DNA from: Cellulosimicrobium sp. CUA-896
Lineage (GTDB): Bacteria; Actinomycetota; Actinomycetes; Actinomycetales; Cellulomonadaceae
Length of the DNA: 64,000 bases
Assembly: GCF_001942335.1 (NCBI RefSeq)
Contig: NZ_MKKH01000033.1
Span: 62,001 to 126,000 of the forward strand
Direction: 5' to 3'
Made by a program: the position numbers and the translations under genes. How positions within the stretch are numbered: position 1 is the first letter of the stretch; each line of letters opens with the position of its first letter. Below the pieces are notes generated by a model. It was not told the origin of the DNA. It was given only the letters and a program-made list of their open reading frames with translations, and did no database searches. Shown here piece after piece: positions 38,696-48,126 of this stretch.

Positions 38696-41600
38696 CGCGC
38701 ACCTCGCAGCTCGTGGTCCAGCAGGGGGTCCCACACGCGGCGCGCCAGCGCGCCGAGGCGTGTCGGGTCGTCGGGGTGCCGGCCGAGGTCGGCCGTGGTG
38801 GCGTGCCCGGCGACGTCGTCGAGGACGGCGTCGCGACCCCACGCGAGCACGACGTACGGGTCCTTGCGCTCGAACCCCTTGTTCCACAGCCAGCCGGCCC
38901 GCATCAGGGCGTCGCGCGCCGGGGACGTGCGCCGCTCCTCGGTGTACTTCAGCGAGACCTCCGGCAGGAACGGCAGGGGGGCGCGTGCGGCCTCGTCGCG
39001 CAGCGCGAGGAGGTCCGCGAGGAGCGCCGTCGCGGCGTCGCCGTCCGGCGGTGCGAGGGTCGACCACGCGACACCCGGCCCGCGGGGTGAGCGGCCGATC
39101 GTCACCGCGTCCCACGTGTGCCCGGGGTCGCTCACCGCGAGCGCGAGCGCCTGCACCCACGCGCGCAACCGGTGCTTCGGGCCGAGCCGCGAGTACTCGG
39201 TCCGCACGACGCGCCGGCCGTGCACCCCGGGCACGGTGCCGACGACGGTCCGGCCGTCCGGGAGCTCCGCGCGCACGTCGAGCGTCTCGGCCGACCCGAG
39301 CAGGTCCGCGCTCGCCGGACGGCCCGCCGCCGTGTCGGCCTCGCGCGCAGCCTCGACCGAGACCATGCGCAGCGGACCGACGTACTGCACGACCTTCTGC
39401 AGCTCGGCACGGCCGAGCTCGCGCGGCGGGACCTGCCCGCGGCGCCACTCGGCCTGCTTCGCACGCTCCGGGTCGACGCCCGCGAGCGCGGCGCGCAGCA
39501 CCCGGTCACCGACACCCCATCCGGACAGGCCCGTCAGGGCGAGCGGGAGACGGTCGTCCACGTCGTCCTCGTCCACGACGAGACCGACGTCGAGCGTGGT
39601 CTGCGCGAACCACCGCGGGGCGTTCTCGAGCACGCGGACCAGGTCGTCGAGGTCGACGTCGCGTGCGCCGTCCGCCCCGGACGCACCGCCGGAGGGCAGC
39701 TCGAGCGGAGCGTGCACGAGCGTCGCGACGGACCGTGCGTCGTCGCCGTCCCTGCGCCGGCGCTCGGCGCGTGCCCGCGCCTCCCGCGCACCGGCGAGGG
39801 CCGCGGCGTCGTGGCTGAACGACCCGGGGGACCCGAGCGCGCCGGGCGTGAAGTTGCGCTCGTCGACGGTCTGCAGCGGGTGGCGCACGACGACGTGCTC
39901 GCGCGCGGGCCGCCCGTCGGGTGCGGCTGCCACGCGGTCGAGCGCGTCGAGCAGCTCGGCGACGGGGACGGCCGGCGGCCGCGGTGCGCCGGTGCGCTCG
40001 TCGGCGCCCGTGTGCACGACGACGAGGTGGTCGCCCGCGGCGGCGACGGCGTCGAGGAAGATCTGCCGGTCCTCGCTGCGCGCGTCCCGCTCGCCGATCT
40101 CCGGGTGACGCGCGAGCAGGTCGTCGCCGGCCGTCGCCGTGCCGCGCGGGAAGACGCCGTCGTCCATGCCGAGCAGGCACAGACGCGGTGCGGCACCGAG
40201 CGCATCGGCTCGAGCGAGCAGACGGTCAGCGCGCCGGTGCGGAACCCGGCGCGCGTGGGGCGCCCGGCGAGGCGGTCGTCGAGCACGGCGCGCACGTCCG
40301 CGAGACGGAGCGGGACGTCGCCGTGCGCGGAGCCCGCGGCGCGCACGTCACCGAGCAGCCGCCGCGCCGCGCCGACCTGCCACGCCTCGGTCGGCGGCGC
40401 CTCCGCGAGGAGCGTGACCGCCCGGTCGAGCGCGTCGAGCCAGTGGTGGAGCGGGTGCACGCCGTCGAGGGCCTGCAGCACCTCGGACATCCGGGCGACG
40501 AGCTCGGCGAGCCGGCCCGCGAGGTCGACGTCCGTCGAGCCGACGTCGTCGAGCGGCAGCGCCGGGCCGACGAACCGGGCGTCCTCGTCCGCCATCGCGG
40601 CGCCCAGCAGGATGCGGTCGAGCGCGGCGTCCCACGTGCCCTGCCGCACCCGCGGGTCGACGCCGAACCTGGACCGGCGCGCGCCGTCCTCGCCCCAGTG
40701 CACGCCCGCGTCGACGGCCCACTGCCGCAGGCGGTCGATCTCGTCGTCGGAGAAGCGGAAGCGCCGGCGCACGGGCGCGCTCGCCGCGAGGTCGAGCACC
40801 TCCGACGCGGTGACGCGCCCGTCGGCGTGCCGCAGCAGCGCCTCGAGCAGGCCGAGCACCGGGTTGGCGGACGCGGCACCGCGGTCCGCGAGGCTGACCC
40901 GGAGGCGCTGGCCGGGGTGCGCGTCCTCGCCGAGCTCGGGGACCGCCCCGAAGGACGCGGTGACGAGCGGCGCGAACGTCTCCACGTCCGGGCACAGCAC
41001 GATGACGTCGCGCGCCTGCAGCGTGGGGTCGGCGGCGAAGAGGCCGACGAGCGTCTCGCGCAGCACCTCGACCTGCCGCGCCCGGCCGTGGCACGACAGC
41101 ACCTGGACCGACCGGTCGGCGGGGTCGAGGACGTGCGCGCCGTCGGGTGCGTCCGCTCGCAGGGCGGACTGCAGCGCGCCGAGCAGCGTCGCGGGCGGCG
41201 GACCCGCCGCGTGGTGCGACTCGTCGGCGCCGTGGAGCCGGAGCTGCAGCTCGACGGCGTCGCGCGCCGTCGAGGCGAGCAGCGGGTGCTGGGCGAACGT
41301 CGGGAGGTCGGCGCGGCGGGGTCGCTCGCCCCCCGCCCCTCCGGCGGTGGAGATCTGCGGGGGCGCGGTCGCGTGCGCGGCGACCGTGTCCCACAGCGCG
41401 GGGGAGGGGTGCACGAGCCACAGGTGGACGTCGCGGTGCTCGGCGAGCGCACGGAGCACGCGCAGCTCGTCCTCGGGCAGCCGCGTCGGCCCGTACACCG
41501 ACAGCCGCGGCGGCAGCTCGACGGCCGTCGGGTCGGCGAGCAGCGCCGCGACGGCGTCCTCGACCCGGCGCGCCGGGTCCGGCGCCGGGACACGGTCGAG

Positions 41601-42158
41601 GAGACGCCGCCACAGCTCGGGCTGCCACGCGAGGTCGTCGGGGGCGGCGTGGGCCGAGCCGCCCACGGTGCCCCGCGCGGGCTGCGACCAGGCGCGCACG
41701 ACCTCGGGCCGCTGCCGCGCGTAGTCGACGAGCAGTCCGGCGAGCCGTCGCGCCAGCGTCAGGCGGCGGGCGCGCCGCACCTCGTCGCCCGGCTCGCCGA
41801 CGTAGCGCGCCAGCGGCGCCGCCCACGGGTCGCCGAGGTGGGCGTCGAGCACCTCCAGCACGGACCAGGCGAGGCGCTCGGGGCGCCACGGGTCGTCCTC
41901 CGGCTCCACGCCCGTCAGGTCGGCCACGACCTGCTCGACGAGGCGACGCGGGCCGCGGAAGTCGACGTTCGCGCACACGCCGGAGGCGCCGTCCGCCCCG
42001 AGAAAGTGCGAGAGGCGCTGCGCGAGCCAGCGCTCGACCCCGCGGGTGGGGACCGCGACGACGTCCGTCGCGAACGGGTCGTCCAGCGGGTCGGCCAGGA
42101 CGCGCGCCAGCGGTCCGACGAGCGCGTCGGCGCGCTCGGACCGGTGCACGTGCAGCAC
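38692..42158 (-). CDS. recC: RecBCD enzyme subunit RecC (frameshift near 40203)
   Basis: About 1155 residues after repair. Chi-recognition and scaffold subunit. Family landmarks: VATPRGVERWLAQRLSHFLG (split in text), SVYGPTRLPEDELRVLRAL, VQVLSCHGRARQVEVLRETL, VIVLCPDVETFAPLV, GALTVCSLEPMRSVPHRVC, LLGMDDGVFPR, DRQIFLDAVAAAGDHLVVVH. GTG 42158 is chosen for AGGGGG about 8 bases upstream. The frame breaks in CGCGTCTGTGCC near 40203. Head of the coupled recC-recB-recD operon. Confidence 0.9.
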
Positions 42159-42254
42159 GGCCAACCCCCTGTCGTCAGGTCGTCTCTCGTCCCGCGCGAC
42201 CCTCCAGGCCGCGCGCTACGAGGAGGCTACGGGGCCGCGCCGACACGCACGAAA

Positions 42255-42270
42255 CTCCCTCCACAGGGAG
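42255..42270 (-). terminator. Small hairpin between the DUF6226 gene and recC
   Basis: CTCCCT-CCAC-AGGGAG, a 6-bp stem in a 147-base gap with no gene. Could end the upstream minus-strand gene. Confidence 0.35.
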
Positions 42271-42305
42271 GCGGTGCGGGAGCGGGCAGTTCTGACATGG
42301 CGCGG

Positions 42306-43004
42306 TCAGGCGCGCGGCGGCCAGGCACTCCAGCGGCCGTTCGGCAGGGCGGCCAGACGTCGGCGAGCGGGCGTGAGGCCGCGACGGCGGCGCCGGCCCT
42401 CGCCGTAGCTCGAGTTGTCGTCGGACCACGTCGCGTACCTCACCCATACGGTCCGCGGGTCGTCCCACGCCCGCCGCACGCCTTCTCCGAAACGGCCCGC
42501 GGCGACGGCAAGCACGAGGTGCTCCAGCATCTCGGCCTGGGACTCGGCCGAGTCGTCGCACGCGTCGCACCCGCAGGCCGGGAACGCGTCCACGTGCAGC
42601 ACGCCCGCGCGCACCTGCACGCCGGGGTAGCCGGTGACGACGACCGTCAGCGGCGCCGCGTCGTCCGCGGTGGGCACGAGCCGGACGACGCGCTCGACGG
42701 GCTGGGCGAGGTGCCGGATCCCCGCGAGCAGCGGGTGCGCCGGTTCCTCGGCGGTGTGCGGGGGCACGTCGACGTCGCGCAGGTCCGCGGCCTCGACCGT
42801 GACGTCGTACGTCGCCACGAGGTGCGCCACGAGCGCGTCCGCGACGTCGACCACCGGCGCGAACCGCTCGGGGTGGGAGTCGACGGAGTACGCGTCCTCC
42901 GGCGGGCCGTCCCGGTCCGCCCAGCGCTCGCCGTACTCGTACGGCCGACCCTCGGCGTCGTGGAAGACCTGGCGCGGGACCGGCGGGCGGACGTAGGCGG
43001 GCAC
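42306..43004 (-). CDS. DUF6226 family protein
   Basis: 232 residues, intact. N-terminal MPAYVRPPVPRQVFHDAEGRP, then YGERWADRDGPPEDAYSVDSHPERFAPV, and a Cys-rich segment FPACGCDACDD, which could bind a metal. This fits my recollection of the actinobacterial DUF6226 family; function unknown. Leaderless start: TAGCCT 6 bases before GTG 43004. Confidence 0.7.
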   Translation of the reverse strand: MPAYVRPPVPRQVFHDAEGRPYEYGERWADRDGPPEDAYSVDSHPERFAPVVDVADALVAHLVATYDVTVEAADLRDVDVPPHTAEEPAHPLLAGIRHLAQPVERVVRLVPTADDAAPLTVVVTGYPGVQVRAGVLHVDAFPACGCDACDDSAESQAEMLEHLVLAVAAGRFGEGVRRAWDDPRTVWVRYATWSDDNSSYGEGRRRRRGLTPARRRLAALPNGRWSAWPPRA

Positions 43005-43010
43005 GTCGCC

Positions 43011-43016
43011 AGGCTA
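43011..43016 (-). promoter_or_regulatory. Leaderless-type -10 element of the DUF6226 gene
   Basis: TAGCCT on the minus strand, 6 bases before GTG 43004. Confidence 0.6.
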
Positions 43017-43060
43017 GGGCGACCGTGCGCCGTCGGGCACGGGCATTCCTGCCGGGCGCG

Positions 43061-44329
43061 TCAGGCGCGCAGCGCCTGCTCGACGTCCTCGATCACGTCG
43101 AGGGGGTCCTCGAGGCCCACGGACAGCCGCACGGTCGTCTCCGCGATCCCGACGGCGGCGCGGCCCTCGGGCCCGAGCTTGCGGTGCGTCGTCGTCGCGG
43201 GGTGCGTGACGAGCGACTTGGCGTCGCCGAGGTTGTTGGAGATGTCGACGACCTGGAGCGCGTCGAGGAACGCGAACGCTCTCTTCTTGGCCGTCTCGGG
43301 GTCGGTCCCGGCGGGCACGTCGAGGTCGAACGTCACGACCGTGCCGCCGCCGGACTGCTGCGAGCGCGCGAGCGCGGTCTGCGGGTGCGAGTCGAGGAAC
43401 GGGTAGCGCACGCGTGCGAGCCCCGGCAGCTCCTCGAGCGATCGCGCGACCTGCTCGGCGTTGGCGTTCTGCGCCGCGACCCGCACCGGCATCGTCTCGA
43501 GGCCCTTGAGCAGCACCCACGCGTTGAACGCCGACAGGGTCGGCCCGGTGTTGCGGATGAGCGTCTGCACGGGCCCGCCGACGTAGTCCTCGCTCCCGAG
43601 GATCGCGCCGCCGAGCACGCGGCCCTGCCCGTCGATGTGCTTCGTCGCCGAGTACACGACGACGTCCGCGCCGAGCTCGAGCGGCTTCTGCAGCAGCGGC
43701 GTCGCGAACACGTTGTCGAGCACCACGACGGCGCCGGCGGCGTGCGCGAGCTCGCTCACACGGCGCACGTCGACGATGTCCTGCATGGGGTTGGACGGCG
43801 TCTCGAAGAACACGACGTCCGCGGGCGTCGCGAGCGCCTCCTCCCACTGGGAGAGCACGTGCCCGTCGACGTAGTCCGTCCGCACGCCCCACTTCGCGAA
43901 GATCTCGTCGAAGATCACGATGCTCGAGCCGAACAAGGCGCGCGCCGCGACGATCCGCGAGCCCGACCGCACGAGCGCGGCGAGCGACGTGAACACGGCC
44001 GACATCCCGGACGCCGTCGCGTGGCACGCCTCCGCACCCTCGAGGAGCCGCAGGCGTTCGGTGAACGTGTGCACGGTCGGGTTGCCGTAGCGCGAGTAGA
44101 CGAACCGGTCGACCTCGCCCTTGAACGCCGCCTCCGCGTCGGCGGCGCGGTCGTACGTGTACCCCTGGGTGAGGAACAGCGCCTCGGACGTCTCCTGGAA
44201 GTCCGTGCGCGCGTTGCCGCCGCGCACGGCGAGCGTCGCGGGCCGCGCGCTCGCGGGCAGCGGCTTGCGGCCCGAACCGCCTGGCACCCCGCCCGGCACC
44301 TCGTGCCCGACGCCGCCCGCCGGGCTCAT
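43061..44329 (-). CDS. metZ: O-succinylhomoserine sulfhydrylase
   Basis: 422 residues, intact. PLP enzyme of the Cys/Met-metabolism family, making homocysteine from O-succinylhomoserine (or the O-acetyl form) and sulfide. Motifs: YSRYGNPTVHTFTERLRLLEGAE, ATASGMSAVFTSL, VVFFETPSNPMQDIVD, VVLDNVFATPLLQKPLELGADVVVYSATKHIDGQGR (PLP Lys, described in pieces) and RNTGPTLSAFNAWVLLKGLETM. The lack of a C-gamma-lyase Tyr/Cys pattern favours MetZ over MetB. ATG 44329 overlaps the rhodanese stop, so both are under the SAM-I leader. Confidence 0.92.
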   Translation of the reverse strand: MSPAGGVGHEVPGGVPGGSGRKPLPASARPATLAVRGGNARTDFQETSEALFLTQGYTYDRAADAEAAFKGEVDRFVYSRYGNPTVHTFTERLRLLEGAEACHATASGMSAVFTSLAALVRSGSRIVAARALFGSSIVIFDEIFAKWGVRTDYVDGHVLSQWEEALATPADVVFFETPSNPMQDIVDVRRVSELAHAAGAVVVLDNVFATPLLQKPLELGADVVVYSATKHIDGQGRVLGGAILGSEDYVGGPVQTLIRNTGPTLSAFNAWVLLKGLETMPVRVAAQNANAEQVARSLEELPGLARVRYPFLDSHPQTALARSQQSGGGTVVTFDLDVPAGTDPETAKKRAFAFLDALQVVDISNNLGDAKSLVTHPATTTHRKLGPEGRAAVGIAETTVRLSVGLEDPLDVIEDVEQALRA

Positions 44330-44838
44330 CGCGCGGCCTCGCCGTCCGCGGAGGCGGCCTGGGCGTCGTCGTACGTCGTGACCGGCAGGCCGCGGACCTT
44401 CCAGCCCTCGACGTCGCGCGCCCCGGTGAAGCCCTGCGCGCCCTCGAAGCCCTCGACGACGTTGTACGACGGCCCGATGCCCGCGGCGGTCGCGGCGCGA
44501 GCCGCGCCGATCGAGCGCTGGCCGGAGCGGCACAGGAAGACGACGGGGCGCTCGTCGCCCGGCGCGAGACCGGCCTCGGCGAGGCGGTCGAGGAACGCGG
44601 GGTTGGGACCGAGCGGCGTGACCCACTCGTCGAACAGCACCGCGTGGCCGAGGTCCGCGACGTCGGGCACGCCGATCGTCCGCCACTCGCCCTCGGTGCG
44701 GACGTCCACGAGGACGGCGCGCTCGTCCGCGGCGAGCAGGTCCCACGCCTGCTGCGGGTCGACGTCGCCGGCATAGCCGGCGGCGGGGCGGGCCTGGGGC
44801 ACCGTGGTGGCGGGCTGGTCCTGCACGGGGTCGCTCAT
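44326..44838 (-). CDS. Rhodanese-like sulfurtransferase
   Basis: 170 residues. Single rhodanese domain: WDLLAADERAVLVDVRTEGEWRTIG and catalytic Cys in VVFLCRSGQRSIGAARAA. The tail includes GAQGFTGARDVEGWKVRGLPV, typical of rhodaneses placed next to metZ, where they may supply persulfide sulfur. GGAGGAG upstream of ATG 44838 is next to the P1 stem of the SAM-I riboswitch. Confidence 0.9.
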   Translation of the reverse strand: MSDPVQDQPATTVPQARPAAGYAGDVDPQQAWDLLAADERAVLVDVRTEGEWRTIGVPDVADLGHAVLFDEWVTPLGPNPAFLDRLAEAGLAPGDERPVVFLCRSGQRSIGAARAATAAGIGPSYNVVEGFEGAQGFTGARDVEGWKVRGLPVTTYDDAQAASADGEAAR

Positions 44839-44847
44839 GGCTCTCCT

Positions 44848-44945
44848 CCATCGGTCGTGGCAGTAGCACCCTCGCCCGGGGCCCTCTCGAGCCCGGGGGG
44901 TTGCTGCGGCGTCGACGTGCCACGTCACTCGGCCGCTCCGGATGG
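44848..44945 (-). ncRNA. SAM-I (S-box) riboswitch of the rhodanese-metZ operon
   Basis: On the minus strand, P1 is CCATC (44945 side) pairing with GATGG (44852-44848). Between lie GGAGCGGCCGAGTGAC (P2 5' side with the kink-turn GA), GACGCCGCAGCAACC (P2 3' side and conserved GCAACC), a C/G-rich P3 hairpin, and AGGGTGCTACTGCCAC (P3 3' side and P4). This order matches the S-box core. The 3' strand of P1 runs straight into GGAGGAG, the ribosome binding site, suggesting that SAM binding blocks translation of the sulfur genes. Confidence 0.75.
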
Positions 44946-45103
44946 TTCCTCGGATCGTACGGCACGCCGCGCGGCCTCCGGGACGGCCGTCTCGCCCCGT
45001 GGGCGCGCGTCCCGAGGGTCCGTCGACCCGAGGTCGATCCATCATCCGAGACACGCTGCCCATTCCTTGACACCCCTGCGCGCCTCGCCCATCCTGGTGC
45101 GCA

Positions 45104-45218
45104 GGTCATGAGTGCCAGCGTGAAACCCCGGTTTGCTGGCCGGCAACCCTCCTCCGCGGCGGGGTGCCCCGGGTGACGACCAGGCCGCACGCCGACCGGC
45201 GCGCGGCAAGCGCGGGGA
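45104..45218 (+). ncRNA. SAM-IV riboswitch of the class V aminotransferase gene
   Basis: On the plus strand: GGTCATGAGTGCCAGCG, an ACCCCGGTTT hairpin region, GCTGGCCGGCAACCCTCC, GGCGGGGTGCCCCGGGTG and ACGACC closing P1 (GGTC/GACC). The 3' extension ends GCGCGGCAAGCGCGGG, the extra hairpin and pseudoknot region that separates SAM-IV from SAM-I. The match with the actinobacterial SAM-IV consensus is close throughout. A GGGGAG-CGC-CTCCCC hairpin follows, just before the ribosome binding site, and may be the expression platform. Confidence 0.88.
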
Positions 45219-45251
45219 GCGCCTCCCCGACCGACATCGGAGGACCGTGCC

Positions 45252-46682
45252 GTGACCACACTCGCCGAGCTCGACTGTCAGACGGCTGCCCCGGACGTCG
45301 CCGCCGCGCCGGCTCTGCTCCCCGTCGTCGGGAGCGACACGCTCGTCCCCGTCGTCGACGGGCGCAGCGTGCCGTACGCCAACCTCGACGTCGCCGCGTC
45401 CGCGCCCGCCCTGCGCGCGGTGGCGGACCGCGTCACCGAGGTCCTACCGCTCTACGCGAGCGTCCACCGCGGCGCCGGTTACCTCTCCCAGGTGTCCACC
45501 GCCCTCTACGAGGCCGCCCGCGCGCGCATCGGGGAGTTCGTCGGCGCGCGCGACGAGGACGTCACCGTCGTCACGCGCAACACGACCGACTCGCTCAACC
45601 TGCTCGCCGGCTGCGTGCCGCCGCACCCCGACGGCACGCCGGGCCGCGTGCTCGTCCTCGACGTCGAGCACCACGCGAACCTCCTGCCGTGGCAGCGCAC
45701 CGGCGGCGCGACCGTCCTCGCCGGTGGTGCGAGCGTCGCCGAGACGCTCTCCGGCCTGCGCACCGAGCTCGCCCGGTTCGACTACGCGCTGCTCGCCGTG
45801 ACGGGGGCGTCGAACGTCACGGGCGAGGCGCTGCCCCTCGCCGAGGTCGTGCGGCTCGCGCACGACGCCGGGGCGCGGGTCGTGCTCGACGGCGCGCAGC
45901 TCGTGCCGCACCGCGGGTTCTCGCTCGCGCAGACGGGCGCGGACTACGTCGCCTTCTCCGGCCACAAGACCTACGCGCCCTTCGGTGCAGGGGCGCTCGT
46001 CGGCCGCCGCGACTGGCTCGACGCCGGTACGCCGCACCTCGCGGGCGGCGGCGCCGTGCGCCAGGTGGGGCTCGACGCCACGCAGTGGCAGACGGCGCCC
46101 GCCCGGCACGAGGCCGGGTCGCCGAACGTCGTCGGCGCGGTGGCGCTCGCGGCCGCGTGCGACGCGCTCGCGGCGCTCGACCCCGCCGCGCTCCACGCCC
46201 ACGAGGCCGCGCTGCGCGCCGCGCTCGTCGACGGGCTGTCCTCGATCGAGGGCGTGCGGGTCGTCACGGTCTGGCCCGACGCCACCGACCCCGTGGGCGT
46301 CGTGACGTTCTCCGTGACCGGTCACGACCCCGGTCTCGTCGCCGCCTACCTCTCCGCGGAGCACGGCATCGGCGTGCGCGACGGCCGCTTCTGCGCCCAC
46401 CCGCTGCTCGCGCGCCTCGGCTACGACGCCGGTGCCATCCGCGCGTCGGTCGGCGTGGGGACGACGGGCGCCGAGGTCGCGCGGCTGGTCGACGCCGTGC
46501 GCGCGTACGTCGAGCAGGGGCCGAGTGCGCGGTACGCCGTGGTCGACGGCTGCTGGACCGTCGTCGACGACCCGCGCCCCGTCCCCGCCGGGTCCGGGCT
46601 CGAGGGCCTCTTCGCGACCGCCGCGGCCGGCTTCCTCGCCGACGCCGCGGCGTGCGGCCCCGCACCGGACGGACCCGCCTGA
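45252..46682 (+). CDS. Class V aminotransferase, cysteine desulfurase-like, SAM-riboswitch controlled
   Basis: 476 residues, intact; GTG 45252 has CGGAGGA upstream. PLP fold type I: YANLDVAASAPALRAV, SVHRGAGYLSQVST, DVEHHANLLPW, VVLDGAQLVPHRGF and the PLP Lys in FSGHKTYAPFGAGAL. A Cys in GRFCAHPLLARLGY is placed as the catalytic Cys of CsdA/SufS-type enzymes. It is longer than SufS because of a ~50-residue C-terminal extension (after VEQGPS). Control by SAM suggests a role in cysteine/methionine sulfur flow rather than general Fe-S assembly. Confidence 0.82.
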   Translation: MTTLAELDCQTAAPDVAAAPALLPVVGSDTLVPVVDGRSVPYANLDVAASAPALRAVADRVTEVLPLYASVHRGAGYLSQVSTALYEAARARIGEFVGARDEDVTVVTRNTTDSLNLLAGCVPPHPDGTPGRVLVLDVEHHANLLPWQRTGGATVLAGGASVAETLSGLRTELARFDYALLAVTGASNVTGEALPLAEVVRLAHDAGARVVLDGAQLVPHRGFSLAQTGADYVAFSGHKTYAPFGAGALVGRRDWLDAGTPHLAGGGAVRQVGLDATQWQTAPARHEAGSPNVVGAVALAAACDALAALDPAALHAHEAALRAALVDGLSSIEGVRVVTVWPDATDPVGVVTFSVTGHDPGLVAAYLSAEHGIGVRDGRFCAHPLLARLGYDAGAIRASVGVGTTGAEVARLVDAVRAYVEQGPSARYAVVDGCWTVVDDPRPVPAGSGLEGLFATAAAGFLADAAACGPAPDGPA

Positions 46683-46696
46683 CCTGACCCAGGACG

Positions 46697-46732
46697 CGAC
46701 GAGGGCCCCGCCGCTCGGCGGAGCCCTCGTCG
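46697..46732 (+). terminator. Terminator between the aminotransferase and CsbD genes
   Basis: GACGAGGGCCCCGCCG-CT-CGGCGGAGCCCTCGTC with one mismatch; located 15 bases after the stop, between convergent genes. Confidence 0.75.
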
Positions 46733-46768
46733 CTGTGTCGTGGTGGCCGCCCGGGGCGGCGGCACCGA

Positions 46769-46942
46769 CTACTTCTTGAACGCGTCGCGGACGTCGTCCC
46801 CGGCCTGCTTGAAGTTGGCCTTGGTCTGGTCGCCCTGACCCTCGGCCTCGAGGCGCTCGTCGTCCGTCGCCCTGCCGGTGCCCTCCTTGAGCTTGCCCTT
46901 CGCCTCTTCGGCGGCGTGCTCGATCTTGTCTCCGAGACCCAT
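46769..46942 (-). CDS. CsbD-like stress protein
   Basis: 57 residues: MGLGDKIEHAAEEAKGKLKE, then DDERLEAEGQGDQTKANFKQAGDD and a basic end. This is the CsbD pattern, a small hydrophilic protein controlled by general-stress sigma factors in several bacteria. GAAGGGAG lies upstream of ATG 46942. A partner-switching stress module lies at 16592-19814, but no direct link is visible. Confidence 0.9.
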   Translation of the reverse strand: MGLGDKIEHAAEEAKGKLKEGTGRATDDERLEAEGQGDQTKANFKQAGDDVRDAFKK

Positions 46943-47031
46943 GAGGTGCTCCCTTCGTCGGTCCCCCGACCGTAGGCTCGGGCTCCCGTTCTCGCACGCC
47001 CAGGGCGGCCGGCCGAGCCGGCCGACGACGC

Positions 47032-48126
47032 TCAGCGACGGGGCGTGACACGCCCCGACAGGTGCAGGCGACCCGTGCGGTCCCACCCCTGGTAGGCGAG
47101 GCCCGTGGCAGGGTCGCCCGCGCCGTCGGCCACCGCGGCCGGGACCTGCCCGACGACGTCCCGCACCTCCGCGGCGACGGCACCCTCCGGGCGGATCGCG
47201 ACGTCGACCGTGCTCGGCAGGAGCACCGGCTTGGCGAACGTCACGGTCCAGTCGTACGTCTCGCCGCGCGCCGGACCGGCCTCCGCGAGCGCCCGCGCCG
47301 CCGTGTACATGCCGTGCGCGATCGCGCGCGGGAAGCCGAACGCCTTCGCCCCGAGCGCCGACGTGTGGATGGGGTTCCGATCGCCCGACACCGCGGCGTA
47401 CGTGCGCCCCGTCCCGGCGCCGAGCGTCCAGCGCGCGGTCGGCAGCGGCGGCACGAACGCGTCCGTGCCGTTGGTGCTGCCGTTCGCCGACCCGTTCGCG
47501 CCGGGGCCGTCCGGCGCCGAGCCGTCGGGCAGGCGGACACCCTTCGCGAGGTACGTCGACACCCCGCGGTAGGCGAGCGTCGTCGCGGGCAGGCCCGAGC
47601 CGGCCGCGCGCTCGTCGTCCGTCCGCTCGACCGACACCTCCACCACGAGGTCCACCTGGACGCCGCGCCGGTGCGGGCGCAGGTCCTGCGCCCACGCGCG
47701 CACCTCGAGCGCGTCACCGAGGCGCACCGGCCGTACGAGCGACGCGGAGTTCGCGAGGTGCACCATGCCGACGAGCGGCAGCGGGAAGTCGCCGCGGACC
47801 ATGACCGCGGTGGCGAGCGGGAAGCCGAGCACGTGCAGGTAGCCCGCGGGGAGCGTCCCGCCCGGCACCTCGCCGACGACGTCCGCGTACCGCGCGAGGT
47901 GCTCCTCGCTGCCCGGGCCGCCGGGCTCCGCACCGTTCCCGGTCGGTACGCCCGCGACGCGGTACGTCACCTCGGGGAGCGTGAGGTCGCGCGGACCGCC
48001 GCCCGGCAGGCGCGCGGCCGCGGCCATGCGGGCCGACCCCGCGACGCCCCGCGCGAACAGGCCGCCGAGCCCCGGGATCGTGGGCAGCGTCTCGACGCGC
48101 GCGGGGGCGCTGGTCGCGGCCGTCAC
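47032..48126 (-). CDS. MaoC-family enoyl-CoA hydratase/dehydratase
   Basis: 364 residues, intact. Two hot-dog halves. The C-terminal one carries the hydratase-2 motif [32 protein letters not shown] (catalytic Asp and His; cited in parts). The N-terminal half has [28 protein letters not shown] Gly/Asn/Ser-rich linker (about residues 215-235) joins them. GTG 48126 overlaps the stop of the FabG-type gene, so the two are made together; hydration of enoyl-CoA in fatty-acid oxidation or synthesis is likely. Confidence 0.88.
   Translation of the reverse strand: MTAATSAPARVETLPTIPGLGGLFARGVAGSARMAAAARLPGGGPRDLTLPEVTYRVAGVPTGNGAEPGGPGSEEHLARYADVVGEVPGGTLPAGYLHVLGFPLATAVMVRGDFPLPLVGMVHLANSASLVRPVRLGDALEVRAWAQDLRPHRRGVQVDLVVEVSVERTDDERAAGSGLPATTLAYRGVSTYLAKGVRLPDGSAPDGPGANGSANGSTNGTDAFVPPLPTARWTLGAGTGRTYAAVSGDRNPIHTSALGAKAFGFPRAIAHGMYTAARALAEAGPARGETYDWTVTFAKPVLLPSTVDVAIRPEGAVAAEVRDVVGQVPAAVADGAGDPATGLAYQGWDRTGRLHLSGRVTPRR

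Noticed and set aside
33212-42158. recC-recB-recD as an anti-phage defence island
   Set aside because: The subunits are ordinary RecBCD orthologs with no extra effector genes, so this is core DNA repair.
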